A stretch of DNA of 64,000 bases from an uncultured Christensenella sp. Its GTDB lineage: Bacteria; Bacillota; Clostridia; Christensenellales; UBA1242. Where the stretch lies: contig CATKZB010000001.1 in NCBI GenBank assembly GCA_949841595.1, positions 62,001 through 126,000 of the forward strand. The letters are read 5' to 3'. Made by a program: the position numbers and the translations under genes. The notes under the pieces are model-generated. The model searched no databases. It was not told where the DNA came from and saw only the letters and a list, made by a program, of their open reading frames with translations. Shown piece after piece: positions 1 through 8,423 of this stretch. Each line of letters begins with the position of its first letter. Position 1 is the first letter of the stretch.

Positions 1-281
1 TTTTTGTTTAAACTCTCGCTTAAGGCTGTAAGTTTGTCGAGATTGATTTGCTCCAAATAGTCTTTTTGCAAAACATTTTCACTGTCTCCAAAAAACTTTG
101 ACATATCAAATTCTTTACCGAAAATTTTGGGAAGTGGCAAAATGATGACGAGCAAAATCACAAAAGAGAAAATAACTTTTGTATATTTGTTGATTTGTCC
201 TTCAGGCAAAACAAATTCTGCCAAAACGCTCAAAATGACAACTCCAGCAATTGACAGAAGCCAAGAAGAAACCACATTCAA
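1..281 (-). CDS. spoIIIAF: Stage III sporulation protein AF (partial, 3' end outside window)
   Basis: This is the N-terminal 93 residues of SpoIIIAF, part of the SpoIIIA-SpoIIQ channel that links mother cell and forespore. Two hydrophobic segments (about residues 5-23 and 32-52) precede a soluble region, the layout of the family. I place the start at a TTG codon because an AGGAGG box (290-295) lies 8 nt upstream; no ATG in this frame fits. It follows spoIIIAE by 21 nt in the same operon. The gene runs off the left edge, so the periplasmic C-terminal domain is not visible. Assignment rests on position after spoIIIAE and on the two-helix N-terminus. Confidence 0.85.
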   Translation of the reverse strand, partial: MNVVSSWLLSIAGVVILSVLAEFVLPEGQINKYTKVIFSFVILLVIILPLPKIFGKEFDMSKFFGDSENVLQKDYLEQINLDKLTALSESLNK

Positions 282-302
282 ATCAACCACCTCCTTTTAT
301 TT

Positions 303-1550
303 CTAAACAATTAAGTTTGCACTGCACATCACAAGTCCAGTAAGGACGATATACATAAATGAAACAGCCACCAAAAGTGCCACAAGAAGTGACAGACTTT
401 TTGACAAATCACTTATGAAATTGGCAATTTTTTTATCTCCGATAGGTTCAATTATTCCAGCCATAAATTTGAGAGCAAGCATAAAAATAACCAAGTTTAA
501 AACAGGTGAAATCACAGTTGACAACAGCAGAAAAAGCCCCACGCCTCCGATTGCATTTTTGATTAAAACACTGCTTGCCATGATTATTGAAAGGCCATCA
601 GAAACATAGCCACCCACAATCGGAATATAACTTTTGATTGCATATTTTGCTGTTCTTATCGAAAGACCATCAACAGCTCCAGCCATGATTCCCTGTATGC
701 TTACAAAACCCAAGAAAATTGTGAAACATAGTCCCATTGTCCATTTGAAAGCACTTTGCAAGAAACTTACAAATTTGTCAAGTTTAACGTTATTTGATAG
801 ATTTCCAACAATTGAAAACACCATTGAAAAAATAAACATAGGAAGCAAAATATAAGTTATGAGGGATATGAAAATATTGCTTAAAAGTGCAATTGCAGGT
901 TGATAAATCCCAACAGACACTGTTCCTCCAACAGCAGTCAAAAGTGTCAGCAAAATAGGGAATATGCTGTCAAACATCGATTTGATGCTTGTCAATGTCG
1001 TTGTTGTTAACGATATGATTTGCACAAGTGATGTGCCAAGAAAGACTATCACAACACCATATGTCACAAAGTGTATGATGTTTCCAACAGACTTCCCATT
1101 TGTCATAGGTTTAAGTGACGCGACCATGCCACCTAATATTGCAATCGAAATTATACTTGCAATTATTGGTAAATATCTTTTCAAATCTCCAAAAAATATC
1201 GACCCAACAGCTGAAAAGAAATTCTGAGAATTGTCGGCATATTCCCCTGTTATTATGTTGCTGATTTTGTCTACAAAAGAATTGGATGCAAACATCAGTT
1301 TCGCTTCCGTTGAGAGTTTTTCAACAACTTTTTCTATTTCAGAAAAATCTAAGTTTCCAATTTGATTGTCAACTTCTTTTTTTATCTCTTCTTCCAGATC
1401 GCTTTGTTCATTGTTGTCAGCAACGGCAACATTGTAATTGAATCCCAATCCAATATCAAAACGACCATAGAAGCAAGAAAGGAAAATAAAGAATATGAGC
1501 AGAATCACAGCAAATTTGCTTTTCTTCTTTTTTTTAACAAACTTCATCAT
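303..1550 (-). CDS. spoIIIAE: Stage III sporulation protein AE
   Basis: SpoIIIAE is the large polytopic membrane component of the mother-cell SpoIIIA complex required for forespore sigma-G activity during engulfment. The 415-residue protein has a lysine-rich N-terminus followed by a hydrophobic stretch (about residues 12-30) that looks like a cleavable signal peptide. After an acidic soluble stretch, about seven to eight membrane segments begin near residue 125. Length and layout match the family. Its ATG overlaps the spoIIIAD stop by 4 nt (ATGA), so the two are translationally coupled. Order spoIIIAA-AB-AC-AD-AE-AF is fully conserved here. Confidence 0.95.
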   Translation of the reverse strand: MMKFVKKKKKSKFAVILLIFFIFLSCFYGRFDIGLGFNYNVAVADNNEQSDLEEEIKKEVDNQIGNLDFSEIEKVVEKLSTEAKLMFASNSFVDKISNIITGEYADNSQNFFSAVGSIFFGDLKRYLPIIASIISIAILGGMVASLKPMTNGKSVGNIIHFVTYGVVIVFLGTSLVQIISLTTTTLTSIKSMFDSIFPILLTLLTAVGGTVSVGIYQPAIALLSNIFISLITYILLPMFIFSMVFSIVGNLSNNVKLDKFVSFLQSAFKWTMGLCFTIFLGFVSIQGIMAGAVDGLSIRTAKYAIKSYIPIVGGYVSDGLSIIMASSVLIKNAIGGVGLFLLLSTVISPVLNLVIFMLALKFMAGIIEPIGDKKIANFISDLSKSLSLLVALLVAVSFMYIVLTGLVMCSANLIV

Positions 1551-1939
1551 TTTGGCAACAACTCCATAACAATTTCTAAAATGCTGGTTATGATTGGAAG
1601 AGCCATAACAAGAATGATTATTTTTCCTCCCAAAAGCACTTTGTCCCCAAGACTGGAGTTTCCAGTGTCATTGCAGATGCTTGCTGTGAATTCTGTCAGA
1701 TAACCAATGCCGATTATTTTGAAGATAACTGCATATAAAGACGAATTAATGCCGGAGATTTTGAAAATATTGTTGAAGATGTCAAACACATTTGAAAGAT
1801 AAGACATTGTGTAAAACAAAATAATAATTCCACCCACAATGGAAATAAATATTGCAAAATCAGTTCTCACTGGTTTTACAATCAAACATGCAATGCATGT
1901 TATTATGGCAATACTTATTATTTTGTATAAAGCATCCAT
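1547..1939 (-). CDS. spoIIIAD: Stage III sporulation protein AD
   Basis: SpoIIIAD is a small integral membrane protein of the SpoIIIA channel. The 130-residue product has hydrophobic segments near residues 5-20, 27-50, 65-85 and 100-125, which is the usual size and layout. It sits between spoIIIAC and spoIIIAE, 17 nt after the former and overlapping the latter by 4 nt. It belongs to the same membrane family as SpoIIIAC, here extended at the C-terminus. Nothing unusual is visible in codon use or length. Confidence 0.93.
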   Translation of the reverse strand: MDALYKIISIAIITCIACLIVKPVRTDFAIFISIVGGIIILFYTMSYLSNVFDIFNNIFKISGINSSLYAVIFKIIGIGYLTEFTASICNDTGNSSLGDKVLLGGKIIILVMALPIITSILEIVMELLPK

Positions 1940-1956
1940 ACTTTATCTCCTAAAAG

Positions 1957-2172
1957 TTAAATAAATGGCAAAACGCTTGCAAAATTAAACATAGATTTGA
2001 TTGTTGTGAAAAGTTCTGAAATCATGCCTATCACCATAAACAACACAATCACAACTCCTGCCAAAGTGGCCAAAGTGGAAATATCATCTTTTCCACTGTT
2101 TTTCAAAATCTGTCCTATCACAGCAGTAAGAATGCCTATCCCTGCTATTTTGAAAATAATTTCAACATCCAT
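1957..2172 (-). CDS. spoIIIAC: Stage III sporulation protein AC
   Basis: This 71-residue protein consists of two membrane helices (about residues 5-25 and 32-55) with a short acidic and lysine-containing turn between them. It matches SpoIIIAC in size, hydrophobic pattern and the stretch 'IGQILKNSGKDD'. It lies 13 nt downstream of spoIIIAB in the operon. SpoIIIAC is thought to help anchor the SpoIIIA complex in the mother-cell-side membrane. Confidence 0.93.
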   Translation of the reverse strand: MDVEIIFKIAGIGILTAVIGQILKNSGKDDISTLATLAGVVIVLFMVIGMISELFTTIKSMFNFASVLPFI

Positions 2173-2185
2173 ATCGACTCCCGAC

Positions 2186-2680
2186 TTAAATCATGATAAC
2201 AACCCAAAACAAACCAGCCACAACTCCAAGTTTCAAAGAAAGTGAACCATATTTCTTTTGTTCTTGGTCACACACAGTTTTGATTTCATTGAACCTAGTC
2301 ACAAATGACTGAATTTCTTTTGTTTGGTTCTCAACATCGCTTCTTCCCAAAGTTTTTAAAAACAGCAAAATAAATTCTTTTTCATCGTTTTTCAAAATGT
2401 CTGTTTTTTTGAAAATCGCTTCATTTGTGAGTTCACATTTTTTGTCTAGATAATCAATAAATCGTTCATCTATTCCAAGAAGATGTTTTTTGTTTGTTTC
2501 ATCAAAATTTTGAATCAAAACTTTCAATCTTTCTCGTGAAAAATTGATCTCCAAAGAAAGCTTGTCAGCAAGAGCGATGAGTGCTGAGAAAAACTTTTTT
2601 CTTTTCATATATTTGATGGAAAACACATAACCCACAAAGCAACATAAACAAAACACAACTGCAATCAAGATATATTTCAT
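2186..2680 (-). CDS. spoIIIAB: Stage III sporulation protein AB
   Basis: SpoIIIAB resembles the membrane platform protein GspF of type II secretion and partners the ATPase SpoIIIAA. The 164-residue product has an N-terminal membrane helix (residues 3-22), a mostly helical soluble domain, and a C-terminal hydrophobic helix (about 150-164), as usual. It starts 12 nt downstream of spoIIIAA. Length matches the family (about 170). Confidence 0.93.
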   Translation of the reverse strand: MKYILIAVVFCLCCFVGYVFSIKYMKRKKFFSALIALADKLSLEINFSRERLKVLIQNFDETNKKHLLGIDERFIDYLDKKCELTNEAIFKKTDILKNDEKEFILLFLKTLGRSDVENQTKEIQSFVTRFNEIKTVCDQEQKKYGSLSLKLGVVAGLFWVVIMI

Positions 2681-2692
2681 AATTCTCTCCCT

Positions 2693-3598
2693 TTATTTGT
2701 AAGAGTGATAAACCCTTGCCATATTTTCGTCATAAATTCCTTCAAAAGTGCCTGGACCATTTCTTTTGGAAAGCAAGACATATCGCTTGAAAATCTTTTC
2801 TTTCACAATTTGTTGAAACAATGGTTTTTTGTTGAATGTTTCCATGCTGTCTGCATGTGTTGATGCCAAAATTTTCACTCCACAAGAACTTGCATATCTC
2901 AAAGCTTCAATGTCTTCATCCTGCCCCACTTCATCTGTCACGATTATATCTGGAGAAAGAGATCGAATGCCGTTTTCAAAACCCACTTTTTTAGTTGCAA
3001 AAGCAATCTTATCGGTGTATTTAGAGTTGATGCCACAATCAAGTTCTCCACGTTCATCCAAAAGGAGCACATTGTATGGAAGATTGCGTTCTGAAAGTTG
3101 AAAAACAAAATCACGTAAAAAGGTTGTTTTTCCACAGGCTGGTGGCGAGATAACAAGAGTGTTTTCAACTCCATTGTCATTGACCATAAAAGGGAAGGCT
3201 GTCAACGAGCAATTTTTAACCACATGTGGAACTCTGATATTCACACTACAAAAATTGGACATTGTTTTGATATGTCCATTTTCTTCAATCAAGTTTCCAC
3301 CTATTCCAATACGAATTGCTTCGTCAGTCACAATAAAACCTTTTTTAATTTGTTCGTTAACTGAATAGATTGAGCATTCGCTGGCACGGAAAATTACATC
3401 TTCAATCATAATTTTGCTGGCATAAAGGCAAGTTGAAACGTTGCTCGTCACACCACTTTCGCACAAATAAAACATTTTGCCACTCACATTGATGATCACT
3501 GGCTTATCTGCACGAAGTCTTATTTCGTTCACAGCTTTTATATTGACTTTTTCTGATAAGATTTTATAAAACTTATCTGGCAATATTTTGTCTAGCAT
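2693..3598 (-). CDS. spoIIIAA: Stage III sporulation protein AA, secretion-type ATPase
   Basis: SpoIIIAA is the cytoplasmic AAA+/GspE-like ATPase that powers the SpoIIIA complex. The 301-residue protein has an N-terminal domain followed by an ATPase core. The Walker A motif (residues 151-158) reads SPPACGKT, with Ser in place of the usual first Gly. Walker B is LLLDERGE (178-185). The ending IVTDEVGQDED matches the sensor region. The gene is first in the operon. Its ATG is preceded by AAGGAAGGGTGT, and a sigma-E-like -10 box lies just upstream, giving a very short leader. Confidence 0.95.
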   Translation of the reverse strand: MLDKILPDKFYKILSEKVNIKAVNEIRLRADKPVIINVSGKMFYLCESGVTSNVSTCLYASKIMIEDVIFRASECSIYSVNEQIKKGFIVTDEAIRIGIGGNLIEENGHIKTMSNFCSVNIRVPHVVKNCSLTAFPFMVNDNGVENTLVISPPACGKTTFLRDFVFQLSERNLPYNVLLLDERGELDCGINSKYTDKIAFATKKVGFENGIRSLSPDIIVTDEVGQDEDIEALRYASSCGVKILASTHADSMETFNKKPLFQQIVKEKIFKRYVLLSKRNGPGTFEGIYDENMARVYHSYK

Positions 3599-3615
3599 AC
3601 ACCCTTCCTTAAGGC

Positions 3616-3623
3616 ATTGTATG
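3616..3623 (-). promoter_or_regulatory. Sigma-E-like -10 element of the spoIIIA operon
   Basis: Read on the minus strand these bases are CATACAAT, identical to the consensus -10 of mother-cell sigma-E promoters. They lie 17 nt upstream of the spoIIIAA start codon, so transcription would begin just before the ribosome binding site. A matching -35 is not clear. In Bacillus subtilis the operon is known to be sigma-E dependent. Confidence 0.6.
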
Positions 3624-3726
3624 TGTTGACGAACTTTGTTTAAGAAAAAGATAATGACATTCTTTGTTGCATTTTGTCATATACAAAAATTGGAAATTTT
3701 GGAGTTGTAAAGATTTATCTTTTTGC

Positions 3727-3755
3727 TTGACAAATCACACCTTTGTGAATATAAT
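3727..3755 (+). promoter_or_regulatory. Sigma-A promoter of the SRP RNA gene
   Basis: TTGACA (3727-3732) and TATAAT (3750-3755) are both perfect consensus and separated by 17 nt. The predicted start near 3762 coincides with the first paired bases of the SRP RNA. Confidence 0.92.
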
Positions 3756-3761
3756 AATAAA

Positions 3762-4032
3762 ACACTGGGCTAAATGGGGAGTTAGTGGTGCCCTGTAACC
3801 TGCAATCCACTACAGCAGGATTGACCAATTGTCTAGGTGTAGTTTGGTTGAATATGTGTGTGATTTTTTGATGATGAAATTAAGGTCTTATGCAATCTGC
3901 TCCTTCGAACCATGTCAGGTCCTGACGGAAGCATCATTAAGAAGATCAGTTGATGTGCCATAAGGTAGCTTTGGTGGAGTCAAAAAATTGCAAGGCAGTC
4001 AGTCAAATTGCAACAAAGCAATCGCCCAGTTA
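3762..4032 (+). ncRNA. ffs: Signal recognition particle RNA, long form with Alu domain (scRNA)
   Basis: The 5' end ACTGGGC (3764-3770) pairs with GCCCAGT (4024-4030), closing a molecule of about 270 nt, the length of the B. subtilis scRNA. The Alu-type 5' domain is recognised from GGTGCCCTGTAACCTGCAAT (about 3788-3807). The conserved domain IV that binds Ffh is GTCAGGTCC...GGAAGCA near 3916-3935. The RNA carries the long architecture with Alu domain that is typical of spore-forming Bacillota. Its protein partner Ffh is encoded at 27.2-28.5 kb. Confidence 0.95.
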
Positions 4033-4034
4033 TG

Positions 4035-4068
4035 AAAAAAGCAAGGTAAATCCCTTGCTTTTTTGTTT
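4035..4068 (+). terminator. Intrinsic terminator of the SRP RNA
   Basis: GCAAGG (4041-4046) pairs with CCTTGC (4053-4058), extended by an A-run before and a T-run after (4059-4064 and beyond). It directly follows the closing stem of the SRP RNA. Confidence 0.88.
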
Positions 4069-4083
4069 TTTTACTATGAAAAT

Positions 4084-4114
4084 AAAAAACAGGCATTTAA
4101 ATTGCCTGTTTTTT
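4084..4114. terminator. Bidirectional terminator between the SRP RNA and the YtxH-like gene
   Basis: AAAAAACAGGCA (4084-4095) is the exact inverse of TGCCTGTTTTTT (4103-4114), with a 7-nt loop. A T-run follows the stem on either strand, so it can end the minus-strand gene and back up the SRP RNA terminator. Confidence 0.85.
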
Positions 4115-4118
4115 CAAA

Positions 4119-4310
4119 TTATTTATTTTCCGTTTTTGGTTTTTGTTTCTTTTTTTGAGTCTTAACGGTTTCTTTTAAATTTTCAACTTCTTTTTTGACA
4201 GCTTTTTCGCCCTTGTTTACGAGCTGTTTAGCTTCTTGAGAATGTTTATATAAAAGTGCACCAGTCACAAGACCTGCTCCAAAACCGACTACCATCCAAA
4301 TTTCTTTCAT
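4119..4310 (-). CDS. Small YtxH-like membrane protein
   Basis: A 63-residue protein with one N-terminal membrane helix rich in Gly and Ala (about residues 4-20, GFGAGLVTGALL) and a long, very basic, helical tail. This is the layout of the YtxH/general-stress family, whose molecular role is poorly known. The start is supported by AGGAGGAG about 6 nt upstream. It stands alone between the SRP RNA terminator and a minus-strand gene that ends 58 nt upstream. The glycine pattern supports YtxH but the sequence is short, so family placement is moderate. Confidence 0.7.
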   Translation of the reverse strand: MKEIWMVVGFGAGLVTGALLYKHSQEAKQLVNKGEKAVKKEVENLKETVKTQKKKQKPKTENK

Positions 4311-4368
4311 TTGCTCCTCCTGTTAATAGGATTTGCAAAATGTCGAAAATTATACATTATTGTCAATA

Positions 4369-5319
4369 TCAGTATTTATATCTGTCAAGCATATTGATTA
4401 TTTTTCCAAACTCAAGTTGAGAGCCTGATTTAACAATTAAAGGTTCATCGAAAATATTTTTTCCTTCATCACAAACAGAAACAAAACTCTTAGGATCTTT
4501 AAGTCTGATATAGTTTGCCACATTCACAAAGGTTTGGTAAACATCTTTTTTGTCAAACAAAATCTTTGGACAATTAAACATCAAACTTTCAATCAAAATT
4601 TGATTTGGAATTCTGTCATATGCTTTGGAATAAAGAGCATTGAAAATCTTTACCATATTCACAAACATTTGACCACATTCTTTTTTCTTGTTTTCAAGAT
4701 TTTGGTATCTTTTTCCGAAATTGATGCTGAAAAATTTGTTTTTGTTTTCTTTAAACATCTTATATGTGTCTGTGTTTGAATCGTAAATACAAACAAAAAT
4801 GTTTATTTTAACACCCGTGCCAAAATCGTCTTTTCCGATGATGGAAACATATCGTGGATATTCATATACAATAGAAGTTTCACTCAAATTTTCAGCCAGT
4901 TTTGAAACAACATCGTGTCGCAAATCGCTCAGCTTATATTTTTCAACATTCTCCACAGTTTGAGCTTTATTTTTAATCTTTTTATATTTCTTTTTTCTGC
5001 CCAAACGCCAAGATGCTCTAAACTCCCTCCAAACATATTTCCACCAATTTTTTTTCAAAGAAGAATTAAACTCAATTTGTGTATTTTCCACTCCCAAAAA
5101 GTAAGTGTATTCAGACAATTGGCAAAAAGAGCCCAAGTATACTTCGTTAACTGGTATCAAAACACATTTATCCATTCTGACAAAAGGAGATTTAAGAGAA
5201 ATGCTGTTCACAACTTCTCCCATAAGTCCATAAACCAAATCGTTTACTCTTTCAGCAAATTCTTGATTGTTGCTTTCATTGAGTCCTTCAATCAATTCTC
5301 TATTTAATTGATTTTTCAT
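4369..5319 (-). CDS. Hypothetical protein with OAS/CD-NTase-like C-terminal half, probably catalytically inactive
   Basis: The function of this 316-residue protein is not known. Its C-terminal part (about residues 210-290), including MVKIFNALYSK and QILIESLMFNCPKILF, resembles the helical domain of bacterial OAS-like nucleotidyltransferases (CD-NTase relatives). An upstream GS pair (LGSFCQLSEY) sits where the active-site GS motif would be. However, the acidic residues expected after it are replaced (NTQIEF), and the third Asp strand reads VKINIFV. A basic patch (RKKKYKKIKNK) lies near residue 110. The gene starts 29 nt after gap, so it is probably cotranscribed with it. Fold assignment is by eye; inactivity is inferred from the missing aspartates. 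Confidence 0.5.
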   Translation of the reverse strand: MKNQLNRELIEGLNESNNQEFAERVNDLVYGLMGEVVNSISLKSPFVRMDKCVLIPVNEVYLGSFCQLSEYTYFLGVENTQIEFNSSLKKNWWKYVWREFRASWRLGRKKKYKKIKNKAQTVENVEKYKLSDLRHDVVSKLAENLSETSIVYEYPRYVSIIGKDDFGTGVKINIFVCIYDSNTDTYKMFKENKNKFFSINFGKRYQNLENKKKECGQMFVNMVKIFNALYSKAYDRIPNQILIESLMFNCPKILFDKKDVYQTFVNVANYIRLKDPKSFVSVCDEGKNIFDEPLIVKSGSQLEFGKIINMLDRYKY

Positions 5320-5348
5320 TTTATTTTATCCTTTGTTGATATTTTTCT

Positions 5349-6374
<1,026 letters not shown>

Positions 6375-7145
6375 TTATATTGTTTTTTCTTCAGCACGAC
6401 CATATCGCAAATTTCCAACTGCTAGTGTTCGTGTGAAGTTTACAATAGAAACCATCTGCACCATAAGTGCAATCACAATCCAGAAAATTACCAATACCAC
6501 GGTAAGAGCTTGCAATTTTGTATACAGGCATACCAAAACTCCACCCACAATGCTTCCAAGCAAAAACAAAACTCCAAGCATCAAATTAAGGATGTTGGTG
6601 GCTTTGTTATAATGTTTATTTACTGGCTTTGTTGGTGTTTCAAATTCTTCAATATCGACACCAACATATTTGTTGATGCGAGTTGCCATGGACAAGTTTT
6701 CACAAGTGCTTAAAAGTCCAAACATGCTTTCTCCATAGCATATTGCTGAAATGTCTTCAAAATAGCTGAAAGCGAAGAATTTTTTAACTAAGTTTTGTGC
6801 AAATTTTTTAATTGAATTGGCAAAATTGCTTCGATGTGCTTTGAGAGTTGCAATCTCCTTGCTAGATTTTGATAAAAGTGAGAATTCTTCTGCGTTTAAA
6901 GGGCGTCTTAAAATCATCAACTTTCCCTTTTTCATTTTGCAACTATGCAGAGAATTTATAATTTCTTCTCTGTTTGCTTTGTTGTCATAGACATGAATTT
7001 CAACATTTTTGTTTTTAACAGAAAGCTTGTCTTTCAAATTTTCTTTGATTCCAACAAAAAACTTCACATCTCTTTCAAGATTTGTTTCAATGAATTGAGA
7101 AAATTCTTCAACTTTTTCTGTGATTGGAAGGATGATGTTTATCAT
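6375..7145 (-). CDS. Hypothetical membrane protein, possible degenerate GT2-type glycosyltransferase
   Basis: I do not recognise this 256-residue protein with confidence. The N-terminal half is soluble and begins with a hydrophobic strand (MINIILPI) and an alternating strand/helix pattern reminiscent of a GT-A fold. No DxD or QxxRW motif is visible. The C-terminus has two membrane helices (about residues 182-206 and 211-236) followed by a basic tail. That arrangement is seen in GtrB/dolichol-phosphate-mannose-synthase-like proteins. Its start overlaps the rpiB stop by 4 nt, so it is translationally coupled to sugar-phosphate metabolism genes. The glycosyltransferase relation is only a suggestion. 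Confidence 0.4.
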   Translation of the reverse strand: MINIILPITEKVEEFSQFIETNLERDVKFFVGIKENLKDKLSVKNKNVEIHVYDNKANREEIINSLHSCKMKKGKLMILRRPLNAEEFSLLSKSSKEIATLKAHRSNFANSIKKFAQNLVKKFFAFSYFEDISAICYGESMFGLLSTCENLSMATRINKYVGVDIEEFETPTKPVNKHYNKATNILNLMLGVLFLLGSIVGGVLVCLYTKLQALTVVLVIFWIVIALMVQMVSIVNFTRTLAVGNLRYGRAEEKTI

Positions 7146-7576
7146 TTGCTTTCTCCTGAAATTTTCTTAAGTCTTCTTGCATGACGACCACCTTCAAAAC
7201 TTGTGGTTAAAAAGACTTTAACAATTTTTATTGCTCTTTTCTTTTTTGTGAAGTTTGCCCCAAGGCAAAGCACATTTGCATCATTGTCTTTTCTTGCAAG
7301 AGTAGCCATTTTTGTGTTTAAACAAAGAGCAGCTCTTATTTTTGGATTTCTGTTTGATGCTATGCTCATACCAATCCCTGATCCACAAATAAAAATCCCC
7401 ACATTGTTTTTGTTTTCAAGCAATTTTTCTATGCCAAGTTTTGCAAAATCAGGATAATCTACAGGCTCTTTGCTATAAGTGCCAACATCTATTGTTATTA
7501 TGTTTTCTTGATTAAAGAAAGTTTTCAACTCTTCTTTTAATGGATAACCTCTGTGGTCACTTGCAACTATAATCAT
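7142..7576 (-). CDS. rpiB: Ribose-5-phosphate isomerase B (RpiB/LacAB family)
   Basis: RpiB interconverts ribose 5-phosphate and ribulose 5-phosphate in the pentose phosphate pathway. The 144-residue protein starts with the family signature ASDHRGYPLK and carries the catalytic Cys64 in ICGSGIGMSIA. The R-x-A-x2-L stretch (RAALC) and the late GGRHARR phosphate-binding segment are present. It overlaps ywlE upstream by 4 nt and the membrane-protein gene downstream by 4 nt. The ywlE-rpiB pair also occurs in B. subtilis (ywlE-ywlF), which supports both calls. Confidence 0.95.
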   Translation of the reverse strand: MIIVASDHRGYPLKEELKTFFNQENIITIDVGTYSKEPVDYPDFAKLGIEKLLENKNNVGIFICGSGIGMSIASNRNPKIRAALCLNTKMATLARKDNDANVLCLGANFTKKKRAIKIVKVFLTTSFEGGRHARRLKKISGESK

Positions 7577-8001
7577 AATTCACCTCTCAAATTTTCAATT
7601 TTATCTAATATCATATCAACATTTTTTTCAATTTGTTTTGCTGCGAGTTCATACATCTCTAAGCTTTGCCCATATGGATCAAAAACTTCCCCAGCAAAAT
7701 CTTCAAAACTCAAAACCTTTTTTGAAGGAATGAATTTTTTGTGTGCTTTTGTCACCCCGATGTATATGCAGTTTGGCTTAATCTTTTTTAGTTGGACGCT
7801 TTTGCGATTTCTTCCGTCATACCCCAATTTTTTAAGTGTCAAAGAAGCATTTTGCGTGATAATTTCCCCATTTGCTTGAAGTCCTGCAGAAGAAAATTTA
7901 ATATCTTTCATTTTTCTTGATTTTGCTTTTTTCTTGGCGATTCTTTCAGCCATGACAGAACGACAAGTGTCACCCGTGCAAACAAAACAAATTTCTATCA
8001 T
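7573..8001 (-). CDS. ywlE: Low-molecular-weight protein phosphatase, arginine-phosphatase (YwlE) type
   Basis: The P-loop CTGDTCRS (Cys8, Arg14) is the CX5R(S/T) motif of low-molecular-weight phosphatases. The late general-acid Asp lies in FDPYGQS near residue 108. Thr12 in the loop corresponds to the threonine that makes YwlE selective for phospho-arginine rather than phospho-tyrosine. YwlE counteracts the protein-arginine kinase McsB. At 142 residues the length is normal. Overlap with rpiB and the known ywlE-rpiB synteny favour this subfamily. Substrate is inferred, not shown. Confidence 0.88.
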   Translation of the reverse strand: MIEICFVCTGDTCRSVMAERIAKKKAKSRKMKDIKFSSAGLQANGEIITQNASLTLKKLGYDGRNRKSVQLKKIKPNCIYIGVTKAHKKFIPSKKVLSFEDFAGEVFDPYGQSLEMYELAAKQIEKNVDMILDKIENLRGEL

Positions 8002-8076
8002 AAGTTCACCTAAATTCAGTATAGACCAAAAAAGAAAAAAAACAAAGTAAATTCTTTGTTTTTCTAAAAAAATATT

Positions 8077-8388
8077 TTATATAGAAATCTTTTTAGGCTT
8101 GTAAAGTTTATCAAGATTATATTTGTCTCTAACTTTTGGCAAAAATATATGAAGTGTAACTTGATCGAAGTCAAAAACAATCCATTCTCCCCTAAAATAA
8201 CCTTCAATTTTTTCATCATAATGATATTTTTCAGCAATTACATCTGCAGCTTTTTTGCTATCCAAAATTTTGTTTGAAGTTGACAAAATGATATATTTCT
8301 CTTCGCCAGAAGCAGAGAGATCATAAACCGAGATATTTTTGATTTTGTTGTCTTGCAAAATGCCAACAAGTTCTTTAACATTTATCAT
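8077..8388 (-). CDS. rsfS: Ribosomal silencing factor RsfS
   Basis: RsfS binds ribosomal protein uL14 and blocks subunit joining when nutrients are low. The 103-residue protein has the family's strand VYDLSASGEEKYIILST and the signature W-x-V-F-D-F, VTLHIF and R-DKYNLDKLY near the C-terminus. No Shine-Dalgarno precedes the ATG. The -10 box ends only six bases upstream, so the message is probably leaderless. A gap of 75 nt separates it from ywlE. Confidence 0.92.
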   Translation of the reverse strand: MINVKELVGILQDNKIKNISVYDLSASGEEKYIILSTSNKILDSKKAADVIAEKYHYDEKIEGYFRGEWIVFDFDQVTLHIFLPKVRDKYNLDKLYKPKKISI

Positions 8389-8394
8389 ATTATG

Positions 8395-8423
8395 ATTTTA
8401 TCAACATCAAAAAGCTTTGTCAA
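8395..8423 (-). promoter_or_regulatory. Promoter of rsfS (probable leaderless transcript)
   Basis: On the minus strand TTGACA (8423-8418) and TAAAAT (8400-8395) are separated by 17 nt. The expected start point falls on or next to the rsfS ATG at 8388. The -35 overlaps the first codons of the divergent open frame at 8417. Confidence 0.75.

Noticed and set aside
3950..4165. Open frame of 71 codons on the plus strand
   Set aside because: It runs through the 3' part of the SRP RNA and its terminator and has no ribosome binding site.
4369..5319. A CBASS defence operon
   Set aside because: No effector, E1/E2-like, HORMA or TRIP13-like gene is adjacent, and the NTase active site is missing.
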